Shown one piece after another: positions 19,893 to 28,400 of a DNA stretch of 64,000 nucleotides. The notes below the pieces were generated by a model. That model was given only the letters and a program-made list of their open reading frames with translations, was not told where the DNA came from and did no database searches. Source of the stretch: a virus; IMG/VR virus record IMGVR_UViG_3300051212_000701, positions 1 to 64,000 of that record, one strand, 5' to 3'. A program made the translations under genes and the position numbers. Position 1 is the stretch's first letter; the number at the start of each line of letters is the position of its first letter.

Positions 19893-20424
19893 TGACCTGC
19901 TCTGAATCTATTACTACTGGCTCAACTACCCCAGTTATTTGAGATAGTCTTTTTGCAACTTCTAATTTACATTTTGAACAGCTTGAAGTAACTTCTTTTA
20001 AAATTTTTACAAGGATATCTTGTTTTCTTTCTGTTTCAGCAAGTTGAGATGCAAGTTCATTATTCTCTAGAACACCTATAGACTGTAGCATGCCTATTCT
20101 TTTTGCTTCAATGTCTGCAATAAGTTTTAATGCTCCAGATTTTACACCTAGTTGCCCAGACTGATCGGCGTCTTCTACTGTCTTCCATGCTTCTTTAATT
20201 AGCATGGCGTAGTGCTGGTCTGCTCCAGATATGGCTTCTTTTGCCCTATCTCTTATGTTGCTGTCATTATGAACAACTTGCTTCCAGTCGTCTATAAGCT
20301 CAAGAACTTCTTTTCTTTGTAGCCCTGTTGCCGTTGCAATTTGAGTAGGGCTATTGCCCTTTAGTAATTCTTCGACAACTTTATTCATTCTGTCAAAGCG
20401 TTCTGATAATTCTATTTCGCTCAT
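19882..20424 (-). CDS. Probable terminase small subunit
   Basis: 180 residues. Residues 20-45 (GNSPTQIATATGLQRKEVLE) form a helix-turn-helix; residues 65-145 are long helices including GALKLIADIEAKRIGML, as in DNA-recognition subunits that oligomerise. A late CSKC pair is at 147-150. Position directly before terL supports the call; no direct sequence signature was matched. Transcribed from a leaderless promoter with its ATG six bases after the -10. Confidence 0.75.
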   Translation of the reverse strand: MSEIELSERFDRMNKVVEELLKGNSPTQIATATGLQRKEVLELIDDWKQVVHNDSNIRDRAKEAISGADQHYAMLIKEAWKTVEDADQSGQLGVKSGALKLIADIEAKRIGMLQSIGVLENNELASQLAETERKQDILVKILKEVTSSCSKCKLEVAKRLSQITGVVEPVVIDSEQVSGA

Positions 20425-20430
20425 TAATAT

Positions 20431-20459
20431 ATTATACTTCTAGTCGACTAAAAAATCAA
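20431..20459 (-). promoter_or_regulatory. Leaderless promoter for terminase operon
   Basis: Minus strand: -35 TTGATT (20459-20454), 17 bases, -10 TATAAT (20436-20431), six bases, ATG at 20424. The spacer contains the palindrome TAGTCGACTA. The -35 overlaps the stop codon region of the upstream gene (20456-20458). Confidence 0.7.
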
Positions 20460-20788
20460 CTGGATTGTTGGCTTTTTGCAATCTTTAATAGGACTAAATA
20501 TCCAATTAAATCGTCAATATCATTATCTCCTGGATAATCTGTGCCCTTCATAAGCCTATTTAATTTATCATCAATTCTGACATGAAGCTGTTCTCTTGGT
20601 CCCGCCTTTGAAAATATACGCACAGGGTCAAGAGCAGAATTGCCATAAGCAATATTTTTCTTGATCAGCATGTGTGCAATTTCATGACAGGTATGCCAAA
20701 TTTCTTTACCTGCTTCTGTTCCTACTGTAAGTAAATATAGATCTTCGCACTTAAAGTCTATAGAGTCTGGGAATACTGGTTCTAACAT
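20456..20788 (-). CDS. DUF1599-like nucleotide modification protein
   Basis: 110 residues from ATG 20788, which overlaps the stop of the HTH gene as TAATG; the longer frame to 20854 uses a GTG with no good site and covers the HTH gene. Core KNIAYGNSALDPVRIFSKAG and RIDDKLNRLMKG and DIDDLIGYLVLLKIA match the DUF1599 'nucleotide modification associated' domain common in phages. These proteins are thought to act in hypermodified or protected nucleotides, but activity is unproven. Confidence 0.7.
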   Translation of the reverse strand: MLEPVFPDSIDFKCEDLYLLTVGTEAGKEIWHTCHEIAHMLIKKNIAYGNSALDPVRIFSKAGPREQLHVRIDDKLNRLMKGTDYPGDNDIDDLIGYLVLLKIAKSQQSS

Positions 20789-20934
20789 TACCGCCTCTTT
20801 ATCAATCCAAATTGTTCTAGGTATCTCTGTATGGTCATAGCAGAGACTTTGCACTCCGTTGCAATTTCTGTAACGGTTTTCTTTTGAACTACATATCTTC
20901 TATATAGCCAATCTTTACTTTGATACAACTTCAT
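20788..20934 (-). CDS. Small HTH DNA-binding protein, 48 aa
   Basis: ATG 20934-20932 to TAA 20790-20788. Almost the whole protein is one helix-turn-helix: KDWLYRRYVVQKKTVTEIAT, then ECKVSAMTIQRYLEQFGL. Such minimal HTH proteins are common in actinophages and act as local regulators or replication helpers. The start overlaps the RuvC-like gene stop (ATGA), and its stop overlaps the next ATG, which supports both starts. Confidence 0.8.
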   Translation of the reverse strand: MKLYQSKDWLYRRYVVQKKTVTEIATECKVSAMTIQRYLEQFGLIKRR

Positions 20935-21497
20935 CTTTCTGTTAACACCGTATTCGAATAGTGTGCGATTCCGAAAGCATCTGCAACATCAAAATCATCT
21001 AACTGTAAATTATACTTTTTATTAAAGTAATCTACCGTTCTTTGCTTTCTTATTTCTCTCATCTTTGCTTTATACCAAGAGTCAGCATGTCCTGGATTTT
21101 CAAACCTAAGCGTGTCTTTCTCCAACTTTGTTGGGTTTTTATTTCCAATATATGCTTGCCAAGAAGTAGGAGATATAGTGATAACACTAGCCCCACTAGA
21201 CATAAGCTCAGCAATGACAACACCGTATACATAAGACAATTTTATCACAGCATCAGGGGATTTGACAAATACTGCTCCTTCAACAACTATATAATCTGAT
21301 TTAAGTTCATTAAGCATAGCATGCATTTTAATTTTTGCATCGTGAATTTTATGATAAATATCTTCTCCAGATAGCTCTATTTTACCCCATTTAATGGGTT
21401 TATCATTTTCCATTAAACAAAATGCGATTGAATTGGTTGAAGCATCTATTCCCAATACCCTGTTTGCTTTTGTTTTAACTAAATCAGCTAATGTCAT
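20931..21497 (-). CDS. RuvC-like Holliday junction resolvase
   Basis: 188 residues. Acidic residues of the RuvC fold in order: D18 in VLGIDAST, E73 in YIVVEGAV, D170 and D173 in DDFDVADAFGIAHY. PTSWQAYIGNK and the KKYN/DxADA end match phage and bacterial RuvC relatives. It would resolve branched DNA before packaging and sits one gene group away from RecA and terminase. Overlaps the upstream zinc-protein gene by 14 bases. Confidence 0.88.
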   Translation of the reverse strand: MTLADLVKTKANRVLGIDASTNSIAFCLMENDKPIKWGKIELSGEDIYHKIHDAKIKMHAMLNELKSDYIVVEGAVFVKSPDAVIKLSYVYGVVIAELMSSGASVITISPTSWQAYIGNKNPTKLEKDTLRFENPGHADSWYKAKMREIRKQRTVDYFNKKYNLQLDDFDVADAFGIAHYSNTVLTER

Positions 21498-21762
21498 TTA
21501 GCATACCTAGTATCTTGTTTTTTACATTTAAATCTGTTGAACGGTGGCAAGAAGAGCATAGACTATTCTTATTATATCTACTTAATTGTGCACCACATTT
21601 TTTACATGGCCTCAATGCTCCATTTTTTATTGCCTTGTTCTCATAATACTTTTCCATGATCCTTCTATTGGTTTCAATTCTACAGCACTCTGCAACACAA
21701 TATTTTTGATTATGAGTTTTAGGCTCAAACTCTTTCTTGCATGTTTGATTAGCACATATCAT
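21484..21762 (-). CDS. Zinc-binding protein with HNQKYC motif, 92 aa
   Basis: Start chosen at ATG 21762, which overlaps the previous stop as ATGA (a longer frame to 21840 lies inside the nuclease gene). Motifs: CANQTCKKEF, KTHNQKYCVAEC, CKKCGAQLS and CSSCH, i.e. two zinc sites. The first half resembles HNH-associated or DksA-like ribbons with the FxPKTHNQKYC signature common in phages. DNA or RNA binding is likely; function unassigned. Confidence 0.7.
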   Translation of the reverse strand: MICANQTCKKEFEPKTHNQKYCVAECCRIETNRRIMEKYYENKAIKNGALRPCKKCGAQLSRYNKNSLCSSCHRSTDLNVKNKILGMLNDIS

Positions 21763-22556
21763 AGTCCAGCGTACGCCTCTATCTCTATGGTTCCCTCTTC
21801 CGCTTTCCAGCAGTCTTTTCTTATAGGGCAATTCTTGCATGAATAACTAGTTTTAATAAATGGCCTTACTGGAATCTCTCCTTCTTTAAAGTTATCCCAG
21901 ACTTTGCATAACCATTCAAATAGGTTATCAATTATTTTTTTATTCTTTTCATTCATCTGAATAGGTATTAACAATATCTCTTGTGTATTTTTATTTTCAT
22001 ACAAAAAGAATGCTTCTTTAACATTTCTTAATTTCATGTATGTTAAAAGCTGAAGCATATGATTGCTTGATGGAGCCATTTCTGCCTGTCTGCCATCCCA
22101 TACTTCTTGTTTAGCAGTTTTAATTTCACCTAAGACTTCTTCGTCGTTCCAGTTAATAACTAGGTCTATAAATCCCCTTATTGGAGGATATTCATTTGTA
22201 ATTTCAATTTCAGTCTTTACATCTTTTAAAGAGTTTTGCTTAAATAAATCTGAAGATTGATTTGATATTAATTTCTGAAGTCTATCATGTGCTTGTGTTC
22301 CATATGCCATATTGGCTATTGCCTGTGCACCGTTGTTATCAATAAAATTTGCACCACTGAATGCCATATACCAATATCTAGGGCAATTGCCGTGCCCATA
22401 TCCAAAGCTGCTAGGGCTAAATGATTTCTTTGTCATTTCTCCGTCTGGTCTTTTAGTAGCAAGATATGCGTCATCAAGCATTTTAGCAAACTCTTCTACG
22501 TTAAATTTACCATCATACTTTTTAAATTTTAAATTTTTTACTATTTCTTTAGCCAT
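21759..22556 (-). CDS. Cas4-like PD-(D/E)XK exonuclease
   Basis: 265 residues from ATG 22556, which overlaps the previous gene by 8 bases; earlier in-frame starts exist and are not excluded. Nuclease core: D131 in IRGFIDLVI, E144 and K146 in GEIKTAK. Fe-S ligands: C58 in GNCPRYWYM and C240, C243, C249 in SYSCKNCPIRKDCW, the Cas4/RecB pattern. Phage Cas4-like enzymes process DNA ends for recombination or counter host CRISPR. No CRISPR array or other cas gene is present. Confidence 0.85.
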   Translation of the reverse strand: MAKEIVKNLKFKKYDGKFNVEEFAKMLDDAYLATKRPDGEMTKKSFSPSSFGYGHGNCPRYWYMAFSGANFIDNNGAQAIANMAYGTQAHDRLQKLISNQSSDLFKQNSLKDVKTEIEITNEYPPIRGFIDLVINWNDEEVLGEIKTAKQEVWDGRQAEMAPSSNHMLQLLTYMKLRNVKEAFFLYENKNTQEILLIPIQMNEKNKKIIDNLFEWLCKVWDNFKEGEIPVRPFIKTSYSCKNCPIRKDCWKAEEGTIEIEAYAGL

Positions 22557-22887
22557 TATAACGAACGACATACTTGAGGGCATCCACAAGTTTATCTATC
22601 GACTCCTTTGCCGAATAATATATATTCTTTTTATTGTTGTTTACTGTTCCAGCTTTGTCTTTGGCAATAGTAGAGTATACAGAAGCCATCATAGAGAATT
22701 TAGTTGACATTGCTTGCAACTCAATAATTAAATGAGGAGCTTTTGCCGCAGGAACATCTGGATTCATTAAAAGTTTTACAACAATTGCCAAGGCCCTGTC
22801 CAGTTGCTCGTCTTTCATGTATTCATGCAGATCATTAAATTCAGTAATCTGATTAATTAATTCTAACGTATTTTTATCTTCCGCCAT
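22549..22887 (-). CDS. Hypothetical helical protein, 112 aa
   Basis: Predicted all-helical: ELINQITEFNDLHEYMKDEQ, LDRALAIVVKLLMNPDVP, and a long C-terminal helix rich in Lys. Found immediately before the Cas4-like nuclease, with an 8-base overlap, which suggests an accessory role in recombination. No named family and no catalytic motif visible. Confidence 0.65.
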   Translation of the reverse strand: MAEDKNTLELINQITEFNDLHEYMKDEQLDRALAIVVKLLMNPDVPAAKAPHLIIELQAMSTKFSMMASVYSTIAKDKAGTVNNNKKNIYYSAKESIDKLVDALKYVVRYNG

Positions 22888-22987
22888 CTTTATACCTCTT
22901 ATCTAATTTATTAATAAATAATCCAAATGGATATCCGATCACAAATCCTATTCCTATTCCCATCATCAAAATTGCAATAGTGTTCAT
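22874..22987 (-). CDS. Very small one-TM protein, 37 aa
   Basis: ATG 22987-22985 to TAA 22876-22874. MNTIAILMMGIGIGFVIGYP is a glycine-zipper-like transmembrane helix, followed by a basic tail (INKLDKRYKDGGR). The start overlaps the XapX gene stop as TAATG and its end overlaps the next start by 14 bases, so a real gene is likely. Function unknown. Confidence 0.6.
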   Translation of the reverse strand: MNTIAILMMGIGIGFVIGYPFGLFINKLDKRYKDGGR

Positions 22988-23142
22988 TATATAATCCTTG
23001 TTACTAAAGCATAACCAATCCAGAGACCAACAATGCCCATCAATCCAGCAAATACTGGGGGCGCTGGAATAGGCAATTTAAATGCACTAAATACGCCACC
23101 AACCACTGCGCCTACCAAAGTTGTCATAACAATGTCTCTCAT
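22987..23142 (-). CDS. XapX-domain (DUF1427) membrane protein, 51 aa
   Basis: ATG 23142-23140 to TAA 22989-22987. Two short transmembrane helices frame the signature LPIPAPPVFAGLMGIVG, with GGVFSAFKLPIPAPP as the hallmark of the XapX family. The family is common in bacteria, its role unknown, and I do not know of an established phage function. It could be a small channel or an alternative holin, though the lysis cluster is 11 kb away. Coupled to its neighbours by ATGA and TAATG overlaps. Confidence 0.8.
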   Translation of the reverse strand: MRDIVMTTLVGAVVGGVFSAFKLPIPAPPVFAGLMGIVGLWIGYALVTRII

Positions 23143-23288
23143 TTTTTACTATCCTTAGAATCTTTTTCTTTAGGCCATGGCCCTAGGTCAGCTTTAACTG
23201 TACCATCTTTTCTAAGTCTTACAATTCTTCCATTCTTAATTTGAGTGTCATTAAATGGATAGCTTGCTCTTCTTTGCCCACTAGACAT
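23139..23288 (-). CDS. Small basic hypothetical protein, 49 aa
   Basis: ATG 23288-23286 to TGA 23141-23139. Basic and polar: MSSGQRRASYPFNDTQIKNG, then RIVRLRKDGTVKADLGPWP. Overlaps the nuclease gene by 8 bases and the XapX gene by 4. No family recognised; the RIVRLRKDG segment might contact nucleic acid. Confidence 0.55.
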   Translation of the reverse strand: MSSGQRRASYPFNDTQIKNGRIVRLRKDGTVKADLGPWPKEKDSKDSKK

Positions 23289-23589
23289 TATTATTTTCCC
23301 AACATTCTACTAGTTGTTCAAGCAGTGACCATTCGATTACTGCAAGTCTCGTTTTGCTATTGTCTTTGCCAAGGACGAGTTTGAGTACAGGATATTTATC
23401 CCTACTAACCTTAAAAGTGTCTGTACATATTTTTGACCACATAGTTTGCGAAACAGAGATTGTTTTTTCGTACTCTTTATAATCCACCACAAAAGTTCGC
23501 CACTGAGCGTCACCCTTCTGATAATTACCACGTCCACTATTTTTTTGTTGTTTTGCGCCATCTCGTTTTGCTTCCGATCTTTCTGACAT
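23281..23589 (-). CDS. Probable PD-(D/E)XK nuclease, Hjc-like
   Basis: 102 residues. AKRDGAKQQKNSGRGNYQKG then DAQW and FVVDYKEYEKT give the arrangement GD(27)-x8-D36-Y-K38 expected of a small PD-(D/E)XK resolvase core; the first residues ERSEAK supply a possible upstream glutamate. It overlaps the next gene by 8 bases and sits in the RecA/Cas4/RuvC group. This would be a second resolvase next to the RuvC-like one. Fold assignment moderate, substrate unknown. Confidence 0.6.
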   Translation of the reverse strand: MSERSEAKRDGAKQQKNSGRGNYQKGDAQWRTFVVDYKEYEKTISVSQTMWSKICTDTFKVSRDKYPVLKLVLGKDNSKTRLAVIEWSLLEQLVECWENNNV

Positions 23590-23777
23590 TATCCTACCTT
23601 AAATTGATTAGCGTGTCCATCTGGACACGTCCAAGAAATTATTAATGTGGCAGGGTCCCAGAAAGCTTCTTGAGCGTCTTTGTCACATTTACCACATGGC
23701 TTTATACCAGGGATGTTTTCTAATTCTGCTCTATGAATTATTTCTGGCTTGTTAAAAAACTCATTAAGATTTGGCAT
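23589..23777 (-). CDS. Zinc-ribbon protein, 62 aa
   Basis: Acidic helix followed by CGKC (28-31) and, after a loop, CPDGH (51-55), a C2CH-type ribbon. Its start overlaps the RecA stop by 14 bases, and its stop touches the nuclease start. No family recognised beyond the ribbon. Confidence 0.65.
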   Translation of the reverse strand: MPNLNEFFNKPEIIHRAELENIPGIKPCGKCDKDAQEAFWDPATLIISWTCPDGHANQFKVG

Positions 23778-24768
23778 TTATTTCTTTCTTTAGCTTGTCG
23801 ACGATATCTGGATTATCACGAAGGTATTGCACTGCCTTTGCCCGTCCTTGTAATCTTTCCCCATCCACGGTGTACCAAGCGCCACCTTTTTCCACGACTC
23901 CGCACATTTCGGCAACATCAAGAGTTTCTCCGACACCATCTACACCAACATTCTCACCTTGGTAGTAGAAGTCGTATTGCCCCGAAAGATTAGGGGGTGA
24001 GACTTTGCTGTAATCAACAATCCAGTTAACTGGTCGTCCGACTCTTTGTTCGATAATTTTGTCGCCAACTTTAACGCCAGCTTTAATAGCATTAGCCTCA
24101 GCTTCAGACGACCATAGTTTAACGACAGTGGTACTGAAGAACTTGACAGCCATTCCACCTGTGGGGATGTGACTAGCATGCATAGATCCAAACTGATTTC
24201 GTTGTTGTGAGATGAGAACAAGTAGTGTGTTTTTGTTTGCATAATTTAACATTTTGACTGCGTGAGTCATATCCTTTGCTTCAGCGCCGATCTGCTTAGT
24301 ATCTTGCAGATCTTTTAATTCATTACCGTCTTTTTCAAAATAGATTGCAGGAAGCAATGCTGAAATAGAATCAACAACAATTAGATCTACATCCGCTTCC
24401 ATTAGTTTAGTAGCAACATCAACCATATCATTTACTGTTTTGGCTGGAGAGTAAATTAATTTTTCTGAATCTACTCCTAATTGTTCTGCCCAAGCTGGAT
24501 CATATGATGCTTCTGCATCAATCCATGCACAAGTCTTTCCTTCTTTTTGTGCTAATGCAATCATCTGTAGGCAGAAAGATGACTTGCCAGCAGACTTGTT
24601 TCCCCAAACAAGAACTTGACGACCATACGGCAAGCCTCCACGCAACGCCATGTTAAGACCTATGCTGGGCGTGGCCTGCTTGTGTACCTGCACTTCTTGT
24701 GCTGACTGAACTCTTGCTCTTGTTTTTGGATCTAGTTTTGCTAAGACATCGTCTAATACTATTGTCAT
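23764..24768 (-). CDS. recA: RecA recombinase
   Basis: 334 residues. Walker A GNKSAGKS at 56-63 and Walker B LIVVDSIS with QIGAEAK loop follow the RecA order, and the C-terminal part (GETLDVAEMCGVVEKGGAWY) matches the bacterial RecA C-domain. The usual loop motif is present as RNQFGSMHASHIPTGG. It pairs homologous DNA in recombination-dependent phage replication and may also trigger the host SOS response. Preceded by an extended -10 promoter, ribosome binding site weak (AAAAGA). Confidence 0.95.
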   Translation of the reverse strand: MTIVLDDVLAKLDPKTRARVQSAQEVQVHKQATPSIGLNMALRGGLPYGRQVLVWGNKSAGKSSFCLQMIALAQKEGKTCAWIDAEASYDPAWAEQLGVDSEKLIYSPAKTVNDMVDVATKLMEADVDLIVVDSISALLPAIYFEKDGNELKDLQDTKQIGAEAKDMTHAVKMLNYANKNTLLVLISQQRNQFGSMHASHIPTGGMAVKFFSTTVVKLWSSEAEANAIKAGVKVGDKIIEQRVGRPVNWIVDYSKVSPPNLSGQYDFYYQGENVGVDGVGETLDVAEMCGVVEKGGAWYTVDGERLQGRAKAVQYLRDNPDIVDKLKKEINAKS

Positions 24769-24792
24769 TTATTTATCTTTTCTCTTTCTACC

Positions 24793-24801
24793 ATTATACC
24801 A
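24793..24801 (-). promoter_or_regulatory. Extended -10 promoter before recA
   Basis: Minus strand ATGGTATAAT with TATAAT at 24798-24793, 25 bases before the recA ATG. No clear -35. Confidence 0.6.
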
Positions 24802-24802
24802 T

Positions 24803-25150
24803 TTAGAACAGGTTGCCGTGAAGTCTTGGCCTGTCTTTATTTATATTTATTTTTTTATCAAGTATTTCGTCTAAGCTGTGCTCTACAGCATTGTTGTTTC
24901 TCATAGCGGCATACAGATCAAGCGTTCTAATAAGAATGTCAGCAATTTCTTCTACAATGTGTTCTGAACCTTTGCTTTTTCTTATTGCTTCTAGTACCTC
25001 TGTTACTTCAGAATGAATTAAGGCAAGCTTGTTTCCAACCTTATCATTAGAATAATCTCCGTCCCAAAATCCTTTTTCAATTGCAGTTTCATGCAATATT
25101 GCAGACAGGGCGTCTAGTCCATACTCTGTTAATATATCATTCTGATTCAT
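24803..25150 (-). CDS. MazG-like nucleotide pyrophosphohydrolase
   Basis: 115 residues from ATG 25150, overlapping the upstream gene by 14 bases. Helices carry E48, E51 and the EEIADILIR motif (E67, E68, D71), i.e. the metal-binding EExxD pattern of the all-alpha NTP-PPase superfamily. MazG-type phage enzymes hydrolyse (d)NTPs and may lower ppGpp in starved hosts. Substrate unproven. Confidence 0.8.
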   Translation of the reverse strand: MNQNDILTEYGLDALSAILHETAIEKGFWDGDYSNDKVGNKLALIHSEVTEVLEAIRKSKGSEHIVEEIADILIRTLDLYAAMRNNNAVEHSLDEILDKKININKDRPRLHGNLF

Positions 25151-25427
25151 TAGGTAGCTTTTCATCCATAGCATCATCAAAGTTTGCATTATACTCAAGC
25201 TCTTCAGGCTTAGGAAGTCTAAAAATAAAATTTGGTCCAGTCTCGTCGTAGTCTACGACAAGCTCTTTATCTTTATTGTTTGCCTCAAATAATGTTCTAG
25301 TAGGCACACTTACCTGACCAATAGTTTCCAGTATTGAGATCAGAACTTTGCTTGCCGTAAGCTGTGCCTGAACTTCATTAACATCAAACTCTGGTTCTTG
25401 TTGTATAGTAATTTGTTGTTCACTCAT
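25137..25427 (-). CDS. Hypothetical protein, 96 aa
   Basis: Acidic protein: long N-terminal polar segment, a helix (EVQAQLTASKVLISILETIG), then strands VPTRTLFEANNKDKELVVDY and an acidic tail EELEYNANFDDAMDEKLPNE. It overlaps DnaE by 4 bases (ATGA). Placement suggests a polymerase accessory protein; no motif shows it. Confidence 0.65.
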   Translation of the reverse strand: MSEQQITIQQEPEFDVNEVQAQLTASKVLISILETIGQVSVPTRTLFEANNKDKELVVDYDETGPNFIFRLPKPEELEYNANFDDAMDEKLPNESE

Positions 25428-28400
25428 TTTATTTCCTTTATCATTAGGGTTCCATCGTCCAACTTGGACAGAACAGCCCTACAATTCATACCCTCTCGCA
25501 TTTTTGCAAGGGACATCTTATACATACTTGGGAAAGCAATTGCACGTGTAAGATCTTTATCTTTATTAGACAAAATAATATGGCTCATTGTTTTGCCAGC
25601 CTTTGTCACATAAGGAGTAAAGTTTACCACAAAATACTCGTCTTCCGCAAGGTCATACTGCTTTCTATATAAATAATCTACAAATATATCTTTTGAGTTT
25701 GGATCTACATCAGATACTTTTATATATCTAGCAATTCTATTATCGCCTACTAAAACAAAATACATCTGTCCTGTTTCTATTTGAGTTTGCTCATTATGAA
25801 AAAGACCTATAGATCCTGTTTCATCTACAAGTTCTACTCTTGCCCAACCGTTTCCTCTTTTAATTGATTTAACCATTCCAAACATTACGAAAGAACCTAG
25901 GTCGTCAAACTCTTCGATTGGTCTGGCTTGAGCTTTGATCCTTGGAGGTATTCCTTCCAAATTAAATGTAGGTATACCTAAATATTCATAATAATTATCT
26001 TTTTCGTTACCAGTTCTTTTGTTATCATCAAATGCTGCTGCGCCAATTGCATTCAATGCTGATACTGCTCTACTGTTAATTCCACTGCCCTTCTTAGAAG
26101 CCTTGTCTATAAAATCTGAATAATTTTTAAACGGCCTTAGAGCAAGTATTTTATTTGCAATGCTGTCAGATATAAACTTAATTTCTGCTAATCCAAAAAC
26201 AATCCTGTCTTCTTTTAAAGAAAAATATAGATCTGATTCGTTTATATGAGGCAAAGAAACACGAAGACCCAATCTTTTTGCTTCAATTAAGTATTCTGTT
26301 CTGGCGTCTTTATCATTTTCGTTTTTAAGAATTGAAAACATGAACTCAAGAGGATAATACTTCTTAAGCCAAGCAGTGTAATAAGATAGAAGGGAGTAAG
26401 CAACAGCATGACTACGATTAAAGGAATAGCCAGCGTGAGCCTCAAACATATGCCAAAGCGTCTCTGCTTGTTTCTTAGAAATGTGTTTTGAAGCCCCATC
26501 AATAAACTTATCCTTGAACTGGTCAAATTCTTTTGCATCTTTCTTTTTACCAATGATCTTGCGAACCTTATCAGCTTCAGACCAAGTCATCCCTCCTAAG
26601 TGTACGCAGGCTTGCATAACCTGCTCTTGATATATAATAACACCATATGTATTTTCGGTAAAAGGACGCATAATAGGATGAATATACTGTACTGCTTCTT
26701 CCCCATGCTTTCTCTTAATATATGAAGACCCCACAGTATTCATAGCTCCTGGCCTAACCAACGCATTTGATGCTGCTAAATCTTCAAACTTATCTACTCC
26801 CATTTTAATCAGGAGATTAGTATATGGGGTTGCTTCTGCTTGAAAAATACCCTTTGTATATCCATCGCTTAATGTTTTATATACAGAATCATCATCTAGT
26901 TTTAGTAAAGACAGGTCTATGTCTTTACCAGTTCTTTGCTTAATAGACTTTAATGTATCTGATATAACGGATAATGTTTTTAATCCAAGGGCATCTAACT
27001 TTATAAGACCTATATCTGCAACTGTATCCATGTCATATGCCACAACTGGAATTCTTCCAGACACTTTGTCCTGTGCGTCTTCACGAGATTCAATTGGAGC
27101 GTATTTTCTAATATCATCTTTAGCTACAACAACTCCTGCGGCGTGTACTCCAACTGATCTAATGCGACCTCTTAGTCTTTCAGCAAGCCACGTCACTTCT
27201 GGGTACTTCATTCTAAATTCTTTTGTGTTTGGAGACTCAAGATAATCTTCAAACGTATCAACCTGCTTTAAGGCACGGTTAACATCAGACAATGGCACCA
27301 TAAATACACGAGCAGCATCACGAATAACCCCTTTATCCTTAAAATAAGTAAATGTAGAAATAGATGCAACGTGCTTAAACTTTTTCTTAAGATAATCTTT
27401 TACTTCTTTGCGTCGACGATCTTCAAAGTCTGTATCAATATCAGGAAAATCATTACGCTCAGGATTAATAAAACGGAAAAATAGCAAATCATATTTAATT
27501 GGATCTACATCTGTAATTCCTAGGGCATAGCAGACTAGAGAGCCTGCTGCCGATCCACGGCCTGGGCCAACCATTATGCCTTCAGTCTTAGCCCAGTTAA
27601 TCATATCTGCTACTACCAGAAAGTAACTAGCAAAGTTTTTAGACTTAATAACTGATAGCTCTTCCTCTAAACGGGCCCTGTAGACCTCATCAGAAGCCTT
27701 CTGAAGCCTCTCTAAGCCCTTTTCAGCCAACTCTTGTAGTCTCTTATCAGCATCAGTTTTAGGAACTGGCAAAAGGTCTAATCCTCGATTAAAATCATAT
27801 TCTTCTACCTTATTTGAAATTTCAATTGTATTTTCAAATATATCGGCTCTATTTATGCCAGCCTTTTTAAAATCAGACTCAATTTCTTCTCGTGACTGAA
27901 TAAATAAATTATAATTTTGAAACGATATCTTTCTATCTGGATATAGATAATTTAATCTTTCTCCAATATCTTTAATATTTCTAGACATATCTATGTCTGC
28001 ATCTTTATCCATTTTAGGGGATGTAGATAAAATAAGCATAGCTTCTTCTAGAACTCTATCCTCTTCATTAGCAAAATGAGCATCGCCAGTAGCAACCGCC
28101 TTAATTTTTAATTCGTCTGCTAACTCTAAAAGTTTTTCATTTATTTCTTTTGGATTGTGAGATTGGACCTCAACGTAAAAGTCTTTGCCAAAAGTTTTAG
28201 CAAAATCTTTGAGTATAAGTTTTGCTTCTGAGAATTCCTGTTTTTCAATAGCCTTACTAACAATACCATTAAGGCATCCACTAAGTACAATAATGCCTTC
28301 CGCATATTCTTTTAATATCTCTCTATCAATACGTGGCTTATGATAAAAGCCTTCGTTCCATGCTAGCTCTTGTAGTGCATGGATATTGTCTAATCCTTTT

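Noticed and set aside
20456-20854. HEIAH motif suggesting a metallopeptidase
   Set aside because: It falls in the helix before the DUF1599 core AYGxSAL and has no third ligand in place; likely coincidence. The frame also needs shortening to 20788.
21759-22556. Presence of a CRISPR-Cas system because of Cas4-like gene
   Set aside because: No array, Cas1 or Cas2; phage Cas4-like nucleases are common on their own.
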